Source: Rhizobiales bacterium PAR1 (GTDB lineage Bacteria > Pseudomonadota > Alphaproteobacteria > Rhizobiales > Beijerinckiaceae). From it: a DNA stretch of 64,000 nt. The translations under genes and the position numbers were made by a program. Position 1 is the first letter of the stretch. The number at the start of each line of letters is the position of its first letter. Below the pieces are notes generated by a model. That model did not search any database. It was not told where the DNA came from and saw only the letters and a program-made list of their open reading frames with translations. The stretch is from contig NKIW01000005.1 of NCBI GenBank assembly GCA_002256205.1, forward strand, positions 310,001-374,000. Reading direction: 5' to 3'. Shown here in pieces: positions 19,960 to 29,670 of the stretch.

Positions 19960-21438
19960 TTACGCCTGTGACTGGGTTTGCGCTTGAGACTGCGTCGACC
20001 GTACGGGCTCGGCGCTGTCATCGATAACCCAGGTATCCTTGGTGCCGCCGCCCTGACTGGAATTGACCACGAGCGAACCTTTCTTGAGCGCGACGCGCGT
20101 GAGCCCGCCGGGTACAATCCGAACCTTGTCCGCACCCGAGAGCACGAAGGGGCGGAGATCGACATGCCGCGGCGCCAGCCCCTCGTCGACGTAGCAAGGC
20201 ACGGTCGAGAGTGCGAGTGTCGGCTGGGCGATGTAATTATCCGGGTTGGCGCGAACCTTGGCAGCAAAGGTTTCGCGCTGTGCCTTGGTCGCGTGCGGCC
20301 CGACGAGCATGCCGTAACCGCCCGAACCATTGACCTCTTTCACGACGAGATCGCCGATATTGGCGAGCACATGGCTGAGCGAGGAGGCCTCGCGGCAGCG
20401 CCAGGTCGGAACATTCTTCAGGATGGCATCTTTGCCGGTGAAGAATTTCACGATCTCCGGCATGTAGGAATAGACCGCCTTGTCATCGGCGACGCCAGTG
20501 CCGACCGCGTTCGAAATCGTCACATTGCCTGCTTTATAGGCAGACATCAGCCCCGGAACGCCCAAAGTGCTATCAGGGCGGAAAGCGAGGGGGTCGAGGA
20601 ATTCGTCATCGATGCGGCGATAGATGACATCGACGCGTTTCGGCCCCTCGGTGGTGCGCATATAGACAACATTCGAGCGCACGAAAAGGTCATGGCCCTC
20701 GACCAGTTCGACGCCCATGCGGTCGGCGAGGAAGGAATGCTCGTAATAGGCCGAGTTGAACGGACCCGGCGTCAGCACGATCACAACGGGCTCGCGCGAG
20801 GCCGATTGCGGCGCGACCGAGCGCAGGGTCGCGAGGAGCTCATCCGGGTAATGATCAACCGGCTTGATGCGCAGGCGGCTGAAAAGCTCGGGGAACAACC
20901 GCAGCATCGCCTCGCGGTTTTCCATCATGTAGGACACGCCGGAAGGGGTGCGGGCGTTATCTTCGAGCACGAAAAACTCGTCCTCGCCGGTGCGGACAAG
21001 ATCGATCCCGGCGATGTGGGAATAGAGCCCGGCGGCGGGTTTGATTCGCGTCATTTCCGGCCGGAAGGCGGGATTCGACAGGATGAGGTCTTCCGGCACG
21101 ATCCCGGCGCGGACGCATTCGCGTGCGCCATAGACGTCGCCGATGAAGGCATTGATCGCTTTGACGCGCTGTTCCAGCCCTTCGGAGAGCTTCGCCCACT
21201 CCTGCCCGGAGAGAATACGCGGCAGGATATCGAACGGAATGATGCGTTCGGCGCCCTGCTCATCGCCATAAACCGCGAAAGTAATGCCGATCCGGCGGAA
21301 AAACGCCTCGGCCTCGGCCTTTCGGTTGCCAATCAGCTCAGGACTTGCCTGTTTGAACCAGGCCGCGACCTCACGATAAATGGCACGCGGATCACCGTCC
21401 ACACCGCCGGTTTCATCGAACATCACTCGGTCACTCAT
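19960..21438 (-). CDS. circularly permuted type 2 ATP-grasp protein
   Basis: This 492-residue protein is a circularly permuted ATP-grasp ligase (DUF404/DUF407 type). Family strings include FFVLEDNARTPSGVSYM (about residue 158), the RRIDDEFLDP region, VKEVNGSGGYGMLVG near residue 385 and the late RHVDLRPFVL. ATP-grasp enzymes usually join carboxylates to amines; the substrate here is unknown. The start at 21438 is favoured because GGGGAGGA lies a few bases upstream. It is the first gene of the Anbu operon. Confidence 0.92.
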   Translation of the reverse strand: MSDRVMFDETGGVDGDPRAIYREVAAWFKQASPELIGNRKAEAEAFFRRIGITFAVYGDEQGAERIIPFDILPRILSGQEWAKLSEGLEQRVKAINAFIGDVYGARECVRAGIVPEDLILSNPAFRPEMTRIKPAAGLYSHIAGIDLVRTGEDEFFVLEDNARTPSGVSYMMENREAMLRLFPELFSRLRIKPVDHYPDELLATLRSVAPQSASREPVVIVLTPGPFNSAYYEHSFLADRMGVELVEGHDLFVRSNVVYMRTTEGPKRVDVIYRRIDDEFLDPLAFRPDSTLGVPGLMSAYKAGNVTISNAVGTGVADDKAVYSYMPEIVKFFTGKDAILKNVPTWRCREASSLSHVLANIGDLVVKEVNGSGGYGMLVGPHATKAQRETFAAKVRANPDNYIAQPTLALSTVPCYVDEGLAPRHVDLRPFVLSGADKVRIVPGGLTRVALKKGSLVVNSSQGGGTKDTWVIDDSAEPVRSTQSQAQTQSQA

Positions 21439-21493
21439 GCGTCCTCCCCTCGGCAGGCGGGGTTTTCCCCTTCGGCCCTGCATCTGGCACTCT

Positions 21494-21513
21494 CGCTTGC
21501 TGCGCAGCAAGCG
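21494..21513. promoter_or_regulatory. 20-bp perfect palindrome upstream of the Anbu operon
   Basis: CGCTTGCTGC followed directly by GCAGCAAGCG reads the same on both strands. It lies 56-75 bases before the ATP-grasp start, in the 257-base divergent gap that also serves prmB. It could be an operator for a dimeric regulator or a hairpin in the mRNA leader. Confidence 0.5.
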
Positions 21514-21695
21514 GCGGGCCAAATCAGGGTGCCGTTATCCCTTGTATGTATCTTCGCCTTTCTCGCGCCGAATTCAACGCCCGGATTGACGATTAGTGAC
21601 CGTGGCGGCCATTCCGGCTTTGCGGGCGCCCCGAATTTGGCTAAGGGCAAGGCTCCAACCTATGGCTCAAACCCGCCCTTTGCCCAGGATATGCC

Positions 21696-22679
21696 ATGCC
21701 GCGTGCTTCGAAACCTTCCGTGACGCCGCAGGAAAGGCTCCTGAATCCGCCGAAGGCCGACCCGCGCGCCGAGATCGCGGAACTTCAAAGCTTGCGTGAT
21801 GTGCTGCGCTACGCCGTCAGCGCCTTCAACGCCGCCGGGCTGCATCACGGCCATGGTGCGACAAGCGCGCTCGATGAAGCCGCTTTTCTCGTCCTCGAAA
21901 GTCTCCATCTCCCGGTCGATGACTTCAACGCCTTCGCCGATGCCCGGTTGACCGCGCGGGAAAAGGCGATGCTCGGCGATCGCCTTGCACGCCGCATCGA
22001 CGAGCGCATCCCGGCCGCTTATCTCACCGGACGGACGTATCTCCACGGCTTCTCCTTCCGCACCGATCCGCGTGCGATCATCCCGCGTTCGTTCATCGCC
22101 GATCTGTTGTTCTCGCCGCTGTTTGATGGCACCGGCGGGCCGGAAGCCATCGTCGAAGACCCCGAAGCGATCACCCGCGTGCTCGACCTATGCACAGGGG
22201 GGGGCAGCCTCGCGATCCTCGCCGCGCATGCTTTCCCGAATGCCGTGATCGATGCGGTCGAACTCTCACTCGACGCGGCGGCGCTCGCGGCGGAGAATAT
22301 TGCGGATTACGGGCTGGAGGAGCGCGTGCGCCTCCTGAAAGGTGATCTTTTCGCGCCAACGGGCAAGACGAAATACGATCTTATCCTCACCAACCCGCCT
22401 TATGTTGATGCCGAGACGATGGAGATGCTGCCGGAGGAATTCCGCCACGAACCCGCAATGGCGCTCGGTAGCGGCGAGGATGGGCTGGACCTCGTTCGCC
22501 GCATTCTCAAGGAAGCGCCGAAGCACCTTGCGACCGGGGCCGGGATGCTGTGCGAAATCGGCCTTGGGCGCGGCAACCTGGAAGAGGCTTACCCGGAAAC
22601 GCCATTCTTCTGGCTCGATACCGAGGCGAGCGAAGCGGAAGTCTTCTGGCTCGCCCGGCGTGATTTTCCGGCACAGTGA
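21696..22679 (+). CDS. prmB: 50S ribosomal protein L3 glutamine methyltransferase
   Basis: This 327-residue SAM-dependent N5-glutamine methyltransferase has the PrmB-like stretch AAYLTGRTYLHGFSF and IIPRSFIADLL before the SAM motif DLCTGGGSLAILAA, and the catalytic NPPY in LILTNPPYVD. PrmB methylates ribosomal protein L3; the related HemK/PrmC acts on release factors and usually lies next to prfA, which is absent here. It is divergent from the Anbu operon and convergent with the hybrid kinase. Confidence 0.87.
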   Translation: MPRASKPSVTPQERLLNPPKADPRAEIAELQSLRDVLRYAVSAFNAAGLHHGHGATSALDEAAFLVLESLHLPVDDFNAFADARLTAREKAMLGDRLARRIDERIPAAYLTGRTYLHGFSFRTDPRAIIPRSFIADLLFSPLFDGTGGPEAIVEDPEAITRVLDLCTGGGSLAILAAHAFPNAVIDAVELSLDAAALAAENIADYGLEERVRLLKGDLFAPTGKTKYDLILTNPPYVDAETMEMLPEEFRHEPAMALGSGEDGLDLVRRILKEAPKHLATGAGMLCEIGLGRGNLEEAYPETPFFWLDTEASEAEVFWLARRDFPAQ

Positions 22680-22699
22680 AAACAGGCAGATAGCAAGGA

Positions 22700-25510
22700 T
22701 CAGGCGACGGCGGATTGCGCCGGCGCCGTACCCAACCCTTCGGCTTCCATCAGAAGCGCGATACGCGCGTAGGCCTGTTCAAGTTCGGCCTCGATAGTGA
22801 CGCGCTGCTCGGCATAGAGCTTCTCGAGTTCGCCGCGCGCAGCCTTTTCAAGTTCGCTCGCCCCCGCCGCGACGCGCTGGGCGCCGAGCGACAGGCTCAT
22901 GGATTTGAGAGCATGCGCGGCCTTGCCAAGGCGGTTCGAATCCTTCGCATCGAGCGAAGCATCGATCTCCGCGAGCGCGGGCGGGCCGTTTTCAAGGTAG
23001 AGCCGGTAGATGCGGGTCACTGCTTCCTGCCCGCCCATCTTGGCCATGTCGAGCAACTGGCGCGTTACATTCGGTTCGAGGATAGGGTCTTCCGGGTCGT
23101 CGTTGAGCACGACCTTCGCGGGGAGCGCGCGCGCCGGCAAGGCGGCGACCGGCACAACCTCGGGGATCCGTGCCGGAGCGGGTGCGGCGACGGCCACGTG
23201 TGCAGCGGCAGGTATCGCCGGGCGCGTACTGGCGACGAGATAGCTCTTCAGCGTATCCGCCATCGCCTGCATCGTGAACGGCTTGTGCAACACGCCATTC
23301 ATGCCCGCACGCTTCCAGGCATCGGCATGCGCACCGACGACATGCGCGGTGAGCGCGACGATGGGAAGCTGCGGTTTGCCCGTCTCATGCTCCCATTCGC
23401 GGATCTTGATGGTCGCCTCGAAGCCGTCGATATCCGGCATCGAACCGTCCATGAATACCATGTCGTAGTGCTTGGACTTGACCGCCTCGATCGCGGCACG
23501 GCCATCGATCACCGTGTCGCACGGCAGATCGAAGCGCCGCAGCGTCTCGATGATGACCTCGCGGTTGACCGCGTTGTCGTCCGCCACGAGCACGAGGCGA
23601 TCCGGATAATGCGCGACATCGACGGCATTGGCCTGCGCGCCGGTGCGCTTGACCGTGTTGCCGGCGAGAACATCGCCGATGGTCTGTGAAAGCTCACGCC
23701 GCGAGATTGGCTTGATGAGCTGCCCCTGCGCCAGCCCCTGATCAATGACGCGGTCGATTTCCGCGTCGCCGAAGGTGCCGACAGCAATCGTCGGCGCGCG
23801 CTTGAGCAGCGGGCGGATGCCCGGATCGCCGAGCAATCCTGCTTCCGCGATGATGAGCTTGACGTCGCCCTGACCCGGTTCGAGCACATCGTTGACCGGG
23901 TCGCCGACCTCGAAGCCCTGTTCGCGCAGGTACCGCGTGAGGTTCTCTGTTGTCGCCTTGCCGGATACCGCGAGCAGGATGCGGCCCGGCCCGTGGCGCA
24001 ACGGCAGGCTCGCCGTATCCATGCGGTCGACATGGATGATCGGGATCGAGAAGAAGAAGGTCGTGCCGACACCGAGCGTCGAGCGGACGAAAATCTCGCC
24101 CTCCATCGAATCGACGAGACGCTTGCAAATCGCAAGACCGAGGCCCGTGCCGCCGAACTTGCGCGTCGTGGTCTGATCGGCCTGACTGAAGGCCTCAAAC
24201 ACCTTGTCGAGCTTGTCGGCAGGAATGCCGATGCCGGTATCCTCAACGCCGAACAGGATATTTCCGGGCCGTTCGGGGTCGCGGCTGATCTTGATATTGA
24301 CCGAACCGGATTCGGTGAACTTCAGCGCATTGTTGACGAGGTTCGAGAGCACCTGGTTGAGGCGCACTGGGTCCGCGCCAATGCGCGCCGGGATATTCGA
24401 GGTGATGTGCGTCGCAAGGTCGAGCCCCTTCGAGCGCGCCTTTTCCTCGAAGAGCTGCGCCACGGTCTCGACCACATCATCGATGATGACGGGGATGGTT
24501 TCGAGTTCGATCTTGCCCGCCTCGATCTTCGAGAAATCGAGAATGTCGTTGATGATGGCAAGCAGACTGGAACCCGAGCGTGCGATGACATCGGCGAAGC
24601 GCTTCTGCTTGGGTTGCAGCTCGGATGCCGCGAGCAGTTCCGCCATCACCAGAATGCCGTTCATCGGCGTACGGATTTCGTGGCTCATGGTCGCGAGGAA
24701 GTCCGATTTCGCCGCATTGGCGGCATCGGCGTTCTCCTTGGCGATCCGGTAATCCTGTGTCCGGTCGGCCACTTCGCGTTCGAGGTTTTCGCGGTGCTGG
24801 GCGAGCTGGCTGTCGCGGAACTGGACCTCGTCCAGCATCGAGTTGAAGCCCTTGGCGATGACATCGAGTTCGTCATTCGACTGCCCTTCGATGCGGCGGG
24901 CGAAATCATGGCGCAAGCGCACGTGATCCATTGTTTCGGTGATCGTGCTGATCCGGCGGACAATGACGCGCTGGGTTCGGAAAGCCAGCAGGAATCCCAC
25001 GAGCATGGCGATCGCACCGGCGAGAACAGCGGTCATCAGGCTGTCGAACGCATTCTTGGCAACCTGCGAGGTATCCGCCACCATCGTCAGCTTGCCGATG
25101 CTCTCGCCACCCGAGATCACCGGGACATCGACCGAGATGCTTTCCTGCATGATCAGGCCCATGAGCGCCAGCGGGCCCGATGCCGCCATCGGCTCGCGCA
25201 CGAGCACCACGCCCTCGCCCATCATCGCGAAGATCCGGCCATTGGGCAGATGGATCGAGGCGTTGAGAATGCCGGGGATCTTGGCGACGGCGCGCAGCAC
25301 CTTGAGCGCTTCACCTTGCGAATTGGCGCGCACCGCATCTGCCGTCGCAGAGGCAAAGACTTTCGCGGTCGCCTCGATTTCCGCGCGTTTGCCTTCGGTG
25401 AAGCGGATCGCATCGCGATAGACCGAGACGCCGGTCAGAATCGACGTGGCGGCCAAGGTCGAGACAATAATGAGTGTGAGAAGTTTGGCCCTGATGGACA
25501 AGAGCAACAC
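22700..25510 (-). CDS. hybrid sensor histidine kinase with receiver and Hpt domains
   Basis: This 936-residue membrane kinase has TM1 at about 8-28, an extracytoplasmic domain (about 30-155), TM2 at about 158-178, HAMP, a short coiled coil, HisKA with H277 in MSHEIRTPMNG, and HATPase with DTGIGIP and GTGLGLA. A degenerate receiver-like segment lacking a clear Asp (about 510-620) is followed by an intact receiver (about 650-775; Asp in VFMDGSMPDIDG), an Ala/Pro linker, and a C-terminal Hpt domain whose His is in KAAHALKSMS. A complete His-Asp-His relay within one protein is expected. The final receiver is probably on another protein, perhaps the divergent REC-kinase. Confidence 0.93.
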   Translation of the reverse strand: MLLLSIRAKLLTLIIVSTLAATSILTGVSVYRDAIRFTEGKRAEIEATAKVFASATADAVRANSQGEALKVLRAVAKIPGILNASIHLPNGRIFAMMGEGVVLVREPMAASGPLALMGLIMQESISVDVPVISGGESIGKLTMVADTSQVAKNAFDSLMTAVLAGAIAMLVGFLLAFRTQRVIVRRISTITETMDHVRLRHDFARRIEGQSNDELDVIAKGFNSMLDEVQFRDSQLAQHRENLEREVADRTQDYRIAKENADAANAAKSDFLATMSHEIRTPMNGILVMAELLAASELQPKQKRFADVIARSGSSLLAIINDILDFSKIEAGKIELETIPVIIDDVVETVAQLFEEKARSKGLDLATHITSNIPARIGADPVRLNQVLSNLVNNALKFTESGSVNIKISRDPERPGNILFGVEDTGIGIPADKLDKVFEAFSQADQTTTRKFGGTGLGLAICKRLVDSMEGEIFVRSTLGVGTTFFFSIPIIHVDRMDTASLPLRHGPGRILLAVSGKATTENLTRYLREQGFEVGDPVNDVLEPGQGDVKLIIAEAGLLGDPGIRPLLKRAPTIAVGTFGDAEIDRVIDQGLAQGQLIKPISRRELSQTIGDVLAGNTVKRTGAQANAVDVAHYPDRLVLVADDNAVNREVIIETLRRFDLPCDTVIDGRAAIEAVKSKHYDMVFMDGSMPDIDGFEATIKIREWEHETGKPQLPIVALTAHVVGAHADAWKRAGMNGVLHKPFTMQAMADTLKSYLVASTRPAIPAAAHVAVAAPAPARIPEVVPVAALPARALPAKVVLNDDPEDPILEPNVTRQLLDMAKMGGQEAVTRIYRLYLENGPPALAEIDASLDAKDSNRLGKAAHALKSMSLSLGAQRVAAGASELEKAARGELEKLYAEQRVTIEAELEQAYARIALLMEAEGLGTAPAQSAVA

Positions 25511-25623
25511 CGGCGTTCGCGAATCCAGTCTGTCGTTATGGTCGAAAACACTGATCTTCCCGTTAACGCTGTAACCTCGGCTTAAGTCTCGTGTCGTACA
25601 AAACGGGGGTGAAAGGCGCGTTC

Positions 25624-26781
25624 ATGGCTCTTGCTGCCCACAAATTTGAATCGGCGTTGAACGCTGGCAAAACCGCGCCGATGCGTGTGCTGGTGGTCGA
25701 TGACGATCCCATCTATCGCGAGACCTCGCGCATGTTCCTGTCGATGTACGGGCGGCAGGTCACGCTGGCCGAGAACGGCACGCAAGGCATTGCCCGCGCT
25801 TCGGAAGCTGATTTCGACGTGATGATCTGCGATCTCGAGATGCCGGATATGACCGGCCTTGAGGTCATCGCGACCGTCAAGCAGATGCAGCGTCACCGCG
25901 ATCTGCCGATCATCATGGTTACCAGCCGCGACGACGCCATGGCGATCGATCGCGCGTTTGAGCTTGGCGCCTCCTCGTTCGTCGTGAAACCGGTCAACTG
26001 GACCCTGCTCGACCACTATGTGCGCTTCGTGCGGCGCGCTGCCGAGAACGAAATCACGGCGAGGCGTGCGCATCAGGATGCCGAGATGCTCTCGCGCACC
26101 AAGGATAACCTCCTCGCGGTGGTGCGCCACGAGATGAAAACGCCGCTCAGTGCCATTGTCGGCTTCACCAAGCTCGCGGTGGAGGCACAGGCAAGCGGCG
26201 ATGTCAGCGCGCTGAAGGAACGCCTCGATTTCGTCCGCGAATCCGGCGAGCGGTTGCTGGCCAGCTTCACGGACATGGCGGCCTATTCCGACCTGATTTC
26301 ACACCGCTTCGAATTCCATCCCGAGCGCATTGCGGCGGCTTGGATCGTCGGCGAAGTGCTCGATCATCGCTCCCGCAAGGTGATCGGGCGCGGCGTAAGC
26401 CTCGAAAGTCATGAGGATTGCCGCGATTGTTTCATCAATGCGGATCAGACGCTGCTCTCCTCCGCACTGGTGCGCCTCGTCGACAACGCGTTGATCCACG
26501 CTACCGATGCGACCAGAATCGACATTACCGCCGCTGCGGCGCCGGACAATCAGGTGGCCTTCACCGTGCGAGACGATGGCGCCGGCATGTCCCCGGAGCG
26601 GATCGCAAGCTGCCTCGCACCGTTCTCACAGGACAACATGACTCTTTCGCGCAAGAGCGAGGGTCTTGGCCTCGGCCTGCCGATTGTCGTGGAAATCGCC
26701 CGCCTGCACGGCGGCAAGCTCACCATGACCTCCGATGTCGGCAAGGGCACCGAGGTGACGATCACGGTGCCAAGGCTCTAG
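25624..26781 (+). CDS. response regulator-histidine kinase fusion (REC-HisKA-HATPase)
   Basis: This soluble protein of about 385 residues has an N-terminal receiver (VLVVDDDPIYRET; acceptor Asp in MICDLEMPDMTG; Lys in VVKPV), then HisKA with His in VVRHEMKTPLSA, and HATPase with DDGAGM and GLGLGLP. No transmembrane segment is seen. A phosphorylated receiver probably tunes the kinase. The ATG at 25624 is preferred to a GTG at 25591. It is divergent from the hybrid kinase, whose Hpt could supply its phosphoryl group. Confidence 0.88.
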   Translation: MALAAHKFESALNAGKTAPMRVLVVDDDPIYRETSRMFLSMYGRQVTLAENGTQGIARASEADFDVMICDLEMPDMTGLEVIATVKQMQRHRDLPIIMVTSRDDAMAIDRAFELGASSFVVKPVNWTLLDHYVRFVRRAAENEITARRAHQDAEMLSRTKDNLLAVVRHEMKTPLSAIVGFTKLAVEAQASGDVSALKERLDFVRESGERLLASFTDMAAYSDLISHRFEFHPERIAAAWIVGEVLDHRSRKVIGRGVSLESHEDCRDCFINADQTLLSSALVRLVDNALIHATDATRIDITAAAAPDNQVAFTVRDDGAGMSPERIASCLAPFSQDNMTLSRKSEGLGLGLPIVVEIARLHGGKLTMTSDVGKGTEVTITVPRL

Positions 26782-26795
26782 CGGAAGATTAGGCT

Positions 26796-28073
26796 CTAGC
26801 TGAAAATATCGGCGGTGATTCCGGCGTACCAGCCGAGGTTTTCGGCTTGTACGGATTTGCGATACTCTGCACTCTCGTCCGTTTTTGAAATGAACGTTTC
26901 AACGGCGGTGATCTTGTCGAGCTTGGGCTCATAGCGCCCGCCGACCTTCACAGTGTCTTCCGGCGTGATCATGCTCCAGCAGGTGTTGGTATAGCGTGCC
27001 GGGAAGGTTCGCGCGCCCGTCAGCTCACCCCGGATGACCATCGCTGCGACCTTGGCCTGAGAATTGGCCGAAAACGCCGATTTCGGCATATCCCCTGCGA
27101 TGGACGCATCACCGAGGATGGCGATGTTCGGATCATTCACGGATTTCATCGTCTCCGGGTGGATCGGGCAATAGCCCGAGGCATTGGTGAGTCCGGCTTC
27201 GACCGCAATCCGCCCGGCACGCTGGGCCGGGATCACATTGACGAGGGCGCAGGCCTTGTAGCTCCCGAGGCCTGTCGTGACCGTCATCATACCCGGATCG
27301 ACGGATTTGACGCCCTCATGCCCTTTAGGGCCGAGCCATTCGATCATGCCGGGATAATGCCGCTCCCACCCTTGCTGAAATAGCGGCTGCTTCGAGAAGG
27401 TCTCTTTCGGGTCAATGACGATGATCTTCGCGCGCTTCCGCCCGGAGGATTTAAGCGCATGCGCCATCATCGAGACGCGCTCGTAAGGCCCCGGTGGGCA
27501 ACGGAATGGGTTCGGCGGCGCGATCATCACAACGAGACCGCCATCCGGCACAGCATCGAGCTGGCGTTTGAGAAGTTCGGTCTGCGGCCCGGCCTGCCAG
27601 GCATGCGGCATGGCTTCTTCCGCCGCCTTGCTCCAGCCCGGCACGCTGTCATAGCGCAGATCAATGCCAGGGGAGAGAACGAGCCGGTCGTAGCTGATGC
27701 GACTGCCGTCGGCCAGCACGACCTCGCGCTTGTCGCGATCCACGGCATTCGCCCATTGCCGGATGTGGCGGATGCCATAGCTCGACACCAGCGCGTCATA
27801 GCGGTGCGTGATGTCGGCGATGTTCTTGAACCCGCCGAGGTAGAGATTGGAATGAAAGCAGGTAGTGAAAGCCTCCTTCGGCTCGACCAGCACAACCTCA
27901 ATCGCGCCCTGACTGTCTTTCGCGAGGTATTTCGCGGCCGTCGCGCCACCGGGGCCACCGCCGATGACCACGACGCGTGGTTTGGCTTGCGCATAGAGTG
28001 CTCGACCGCCAAATGCTGTGCTCGCCGTGAGCGCACCGACGCCGATCAGGAAATCTCTGCGATCCGTTCCCAT
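26796..28073 (-). CDS. fccB: flavocytochrome c sulfide dehydrogenase flavoprotein subunit
   Basis: This 425-residue FAD enzyme oxidises sulfide in the periplasm. A Tat signal (DRRDFLIG, residues 4-11, cleavage near 30) precedes the FAD motif VVVIGGGPGGATAA. Three family cysteines are in place: C72 in TTCFHSN, at the position that binds FAD covalently in Allochromatium FccB, and the redox pair C192 (FRCPPGPY) and C302 (YCPIHPE). The C-terminus matches the FCSD flavin-binding domain. No cytochrome subunit gene (fccA) lies beside it, so its electron acceptor is unclear. A BigR/SqrR-like regulator lies 1.6 kb away. Confidence 0.9.
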   Translation of the reverse strand: MGTDRRDFLIGVGALTASTAFGGRALYAQAKPRVVVIGGGPGGATAAKYLAKDSQGAIEVVLVEPKEAFTTCFHSNLYLGGFKNIADITHRYDALVSSYGIRHIRQWANAVDRDKREVVLADGSRISYDRLVLSPGIDLRYDSVPGWSKAAEEAMPHAWQAGPQTELLKRQLDAVPDGGLVVMIAPPNPFRCPPGPYERVSMMAHALKSSGRKRAKIIVIDPKETFSKQPLFQQGWERHYPGMIEWLGPKGHEGVKSVDPGMMTVTTGLGSYKACALVNVIPAQRAGRIAVEAGLTNASGYCPIHPETMKSVNDPNIAILGDASIAGDMPKSAFSANSQAKVAAMVIRGELTGARTFPARYTNTCWSMITPEDTVKVGGRYEPKLDKITAVETFISKTDESAEYRKSVQAENLGWYAGITADIFS

Positions 28074-28259
28074 GGTATCCTCATCGGCATCGGGCGATCA
28101 GCCCTGCACCTGAAATCTCGGCTTGCGAAGTGCATACGGCAAGGTGGGATTGTAAAAACCACAAGTAGCCAGAAGCGCGGTGCTTGAGGCATATAAGAAC
28201 ACGTCCGGACAGAACCGGCGTGCTTTTCATGATTCCAGCGGATCATTCAGGTTCGACAT

Positions 28260-29552
28260 ATGGCCTCGGTTGCTTCCACTCCACCGTTCGAGCCGCATCC
28301 GGCGCGCGATTCAATCCTGCTCGAGGCGCATTCACGCCCGTTTTTCCCATTTGGATCGCCTGCGCGCCTCATCGGTCTGACATTCTTGCGCGGGAGCGAG
28401 GCGCCTGAAAAGCTCCGCGAGCGCCTTGATGCCTTTGCACGCTCGCATGGCCGCGCCCCGGCCCCCGAAGGCGCAAAGCATCATCGTCACGAATTGCCGC
28501 AGGGGCTGTTCCGCTGGGAAGAGCATACCGAATTCATGACCTTTGTGTTCCTGCTGGCAGGGGATCACGCGCGTTTCGATATCCCCGCCGCCGATCTGAT
28601 GCGGGATCTGCCGTTGCCGGAGCAGCCCGGTCCGCACCTCGCCTCGGTGGATATCGCTTTTGTCGGCAAGGAGGGCGGGGAAACCGCGCTCCAGCGCCTT
28701 AGGGCCTCGATCCTCTCGCATTCGGTTGTGGCGGATGGTCTCGCCGAGATCGCCTCCGATTTTGCGCCCGATGAAGGCGGTTTTGTCCGCTTTGTCGCGA
28801 TTGATCACGGCCTAACGGAACGGCGGCTTGGTGCTCTGGCGCGGGATATCACCGAAGTCGAGTTCTATCGCACCATGGCGCTGCTCGGTCTGCCCGAGGC
28901 GCAGCGTATCGGTCCGGTGATACGCGAGGTCGAGCAGGGGCTTGCCAAACTCACTGCCGAGCTCGTTCATCGCCAGAGCCTGCAGGATGGCGATGCGCTG
29001 CTCGCGGAACTCACGCAAATGACGGCGCGGGTCGAATCCGAGATCGCCCGCACCACCTTCCGCTTCGGCGCGACGCGGGCCTATGCCGCGATCCTCTCGG
29101 ACCGGCTGGAAACCCTGGGCACCCCGGCGGGGCACACCGCGCCGGCGATTGCGAGTTTCCTCGAACGGCGCAATGCGCCCGCCTTCCGCACCTGCGAGCG
29201 GATGGAGACCAATCTGGGTAATCTCGCCGCGCGTCTCACCCGCGCCTCTGGCCTCTTGCGCACCCGCATCGATGTGGAACTCGCCAAACAGAACAACACC
29301 CTGCTTTCGAGCATGAGCGAGAGAACCAAGCTGCAACTGCGCCTGCAACAAACCGTCGAGGGACTCTCGGTCGCGGCGATCAGCTATTATGTCGTGGGTC
29401 TCGTGGGGTATCTGCTGAAAGCAGCGAAGGAGGCACATTTCCTGCCGCTGCCGCTCGATCTCGCGATTGGAGTGTCGGTGCCGCTGGTGGTGATCGCCAT
29501 GGCGCTGTTGGTGCGCCGTATCCGCATGATGCACATGGGACACGGCGATTGA
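28260..29552 (+). CDS. DUF3422 family membrane protein
   Basis: This 430-residue protein fits DUF3422: an N-terminal mixed domain with HHRHELPQGLFRWEEHTEF, a long helical region with likely coiled coil (about 210-360), and two C-terminal TM helices (about 375-392 and 400-420). The function is unknown. Topology suggests a cytoplasmic domain anchored at the C-terminus. It is divergent from fccB and 118 bases before the ArsR-type regulator on the same strand. Confidence 0.85.
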   Translation: MASVASTPPFEPHPARDSILLEAHSRPFFPFGSPARLIGLTFLRGSEAPEKLRERLDAFARSHGRAPAPEGAKHHRHELPQGLFRWEEHTEFMTFVFLLAGDHARFDIPAADLMRDLPLPEQPGPHLASVDIAFVGKEGGETALQRLRASILSHSVVADGLAEIASDFAPDEGGFVRFVAIDHGLTERRLGALARDITEVEFYRTMALLGLPEAQRIGPVIREVEQGLAKLTAELVHRQSLQDGDALLAELTQMTARVESEIARTTFRFGATRAYAAILSDRLETLGTPAGHTAPAIASFLERRNAPAFRTCERMETNLGNLAARLTRASGLLRTRIDVELAKQNNTLLSSMSERTKLQLRLQQTVEGLSVAAISYYVVGLVGYLLKAAKEAHFLPLPLDLAIGVSVPLVVIAMALLVRRIRMMHMGHGD

Positions 29553-29670
29553 GTCGCAAACAGCCCTTGGCTTGCAAAATCAACGCCTCGGCGACATATT
29601 CAACCGCGTCGATTTCAGGCAGGAAGGGCACGCGCCCCCTCCTGCCCCGCTGCTTTTTCCGAGAGACTGT

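Noticed and set aside
28074-28259. SqrR/BigR operator (ATTC-N8-GAAT type) upstream of fccB.
   Set aside because: ATTC strings occur near 28230-28250 but not as the expected inverted repeat, so no site is called.
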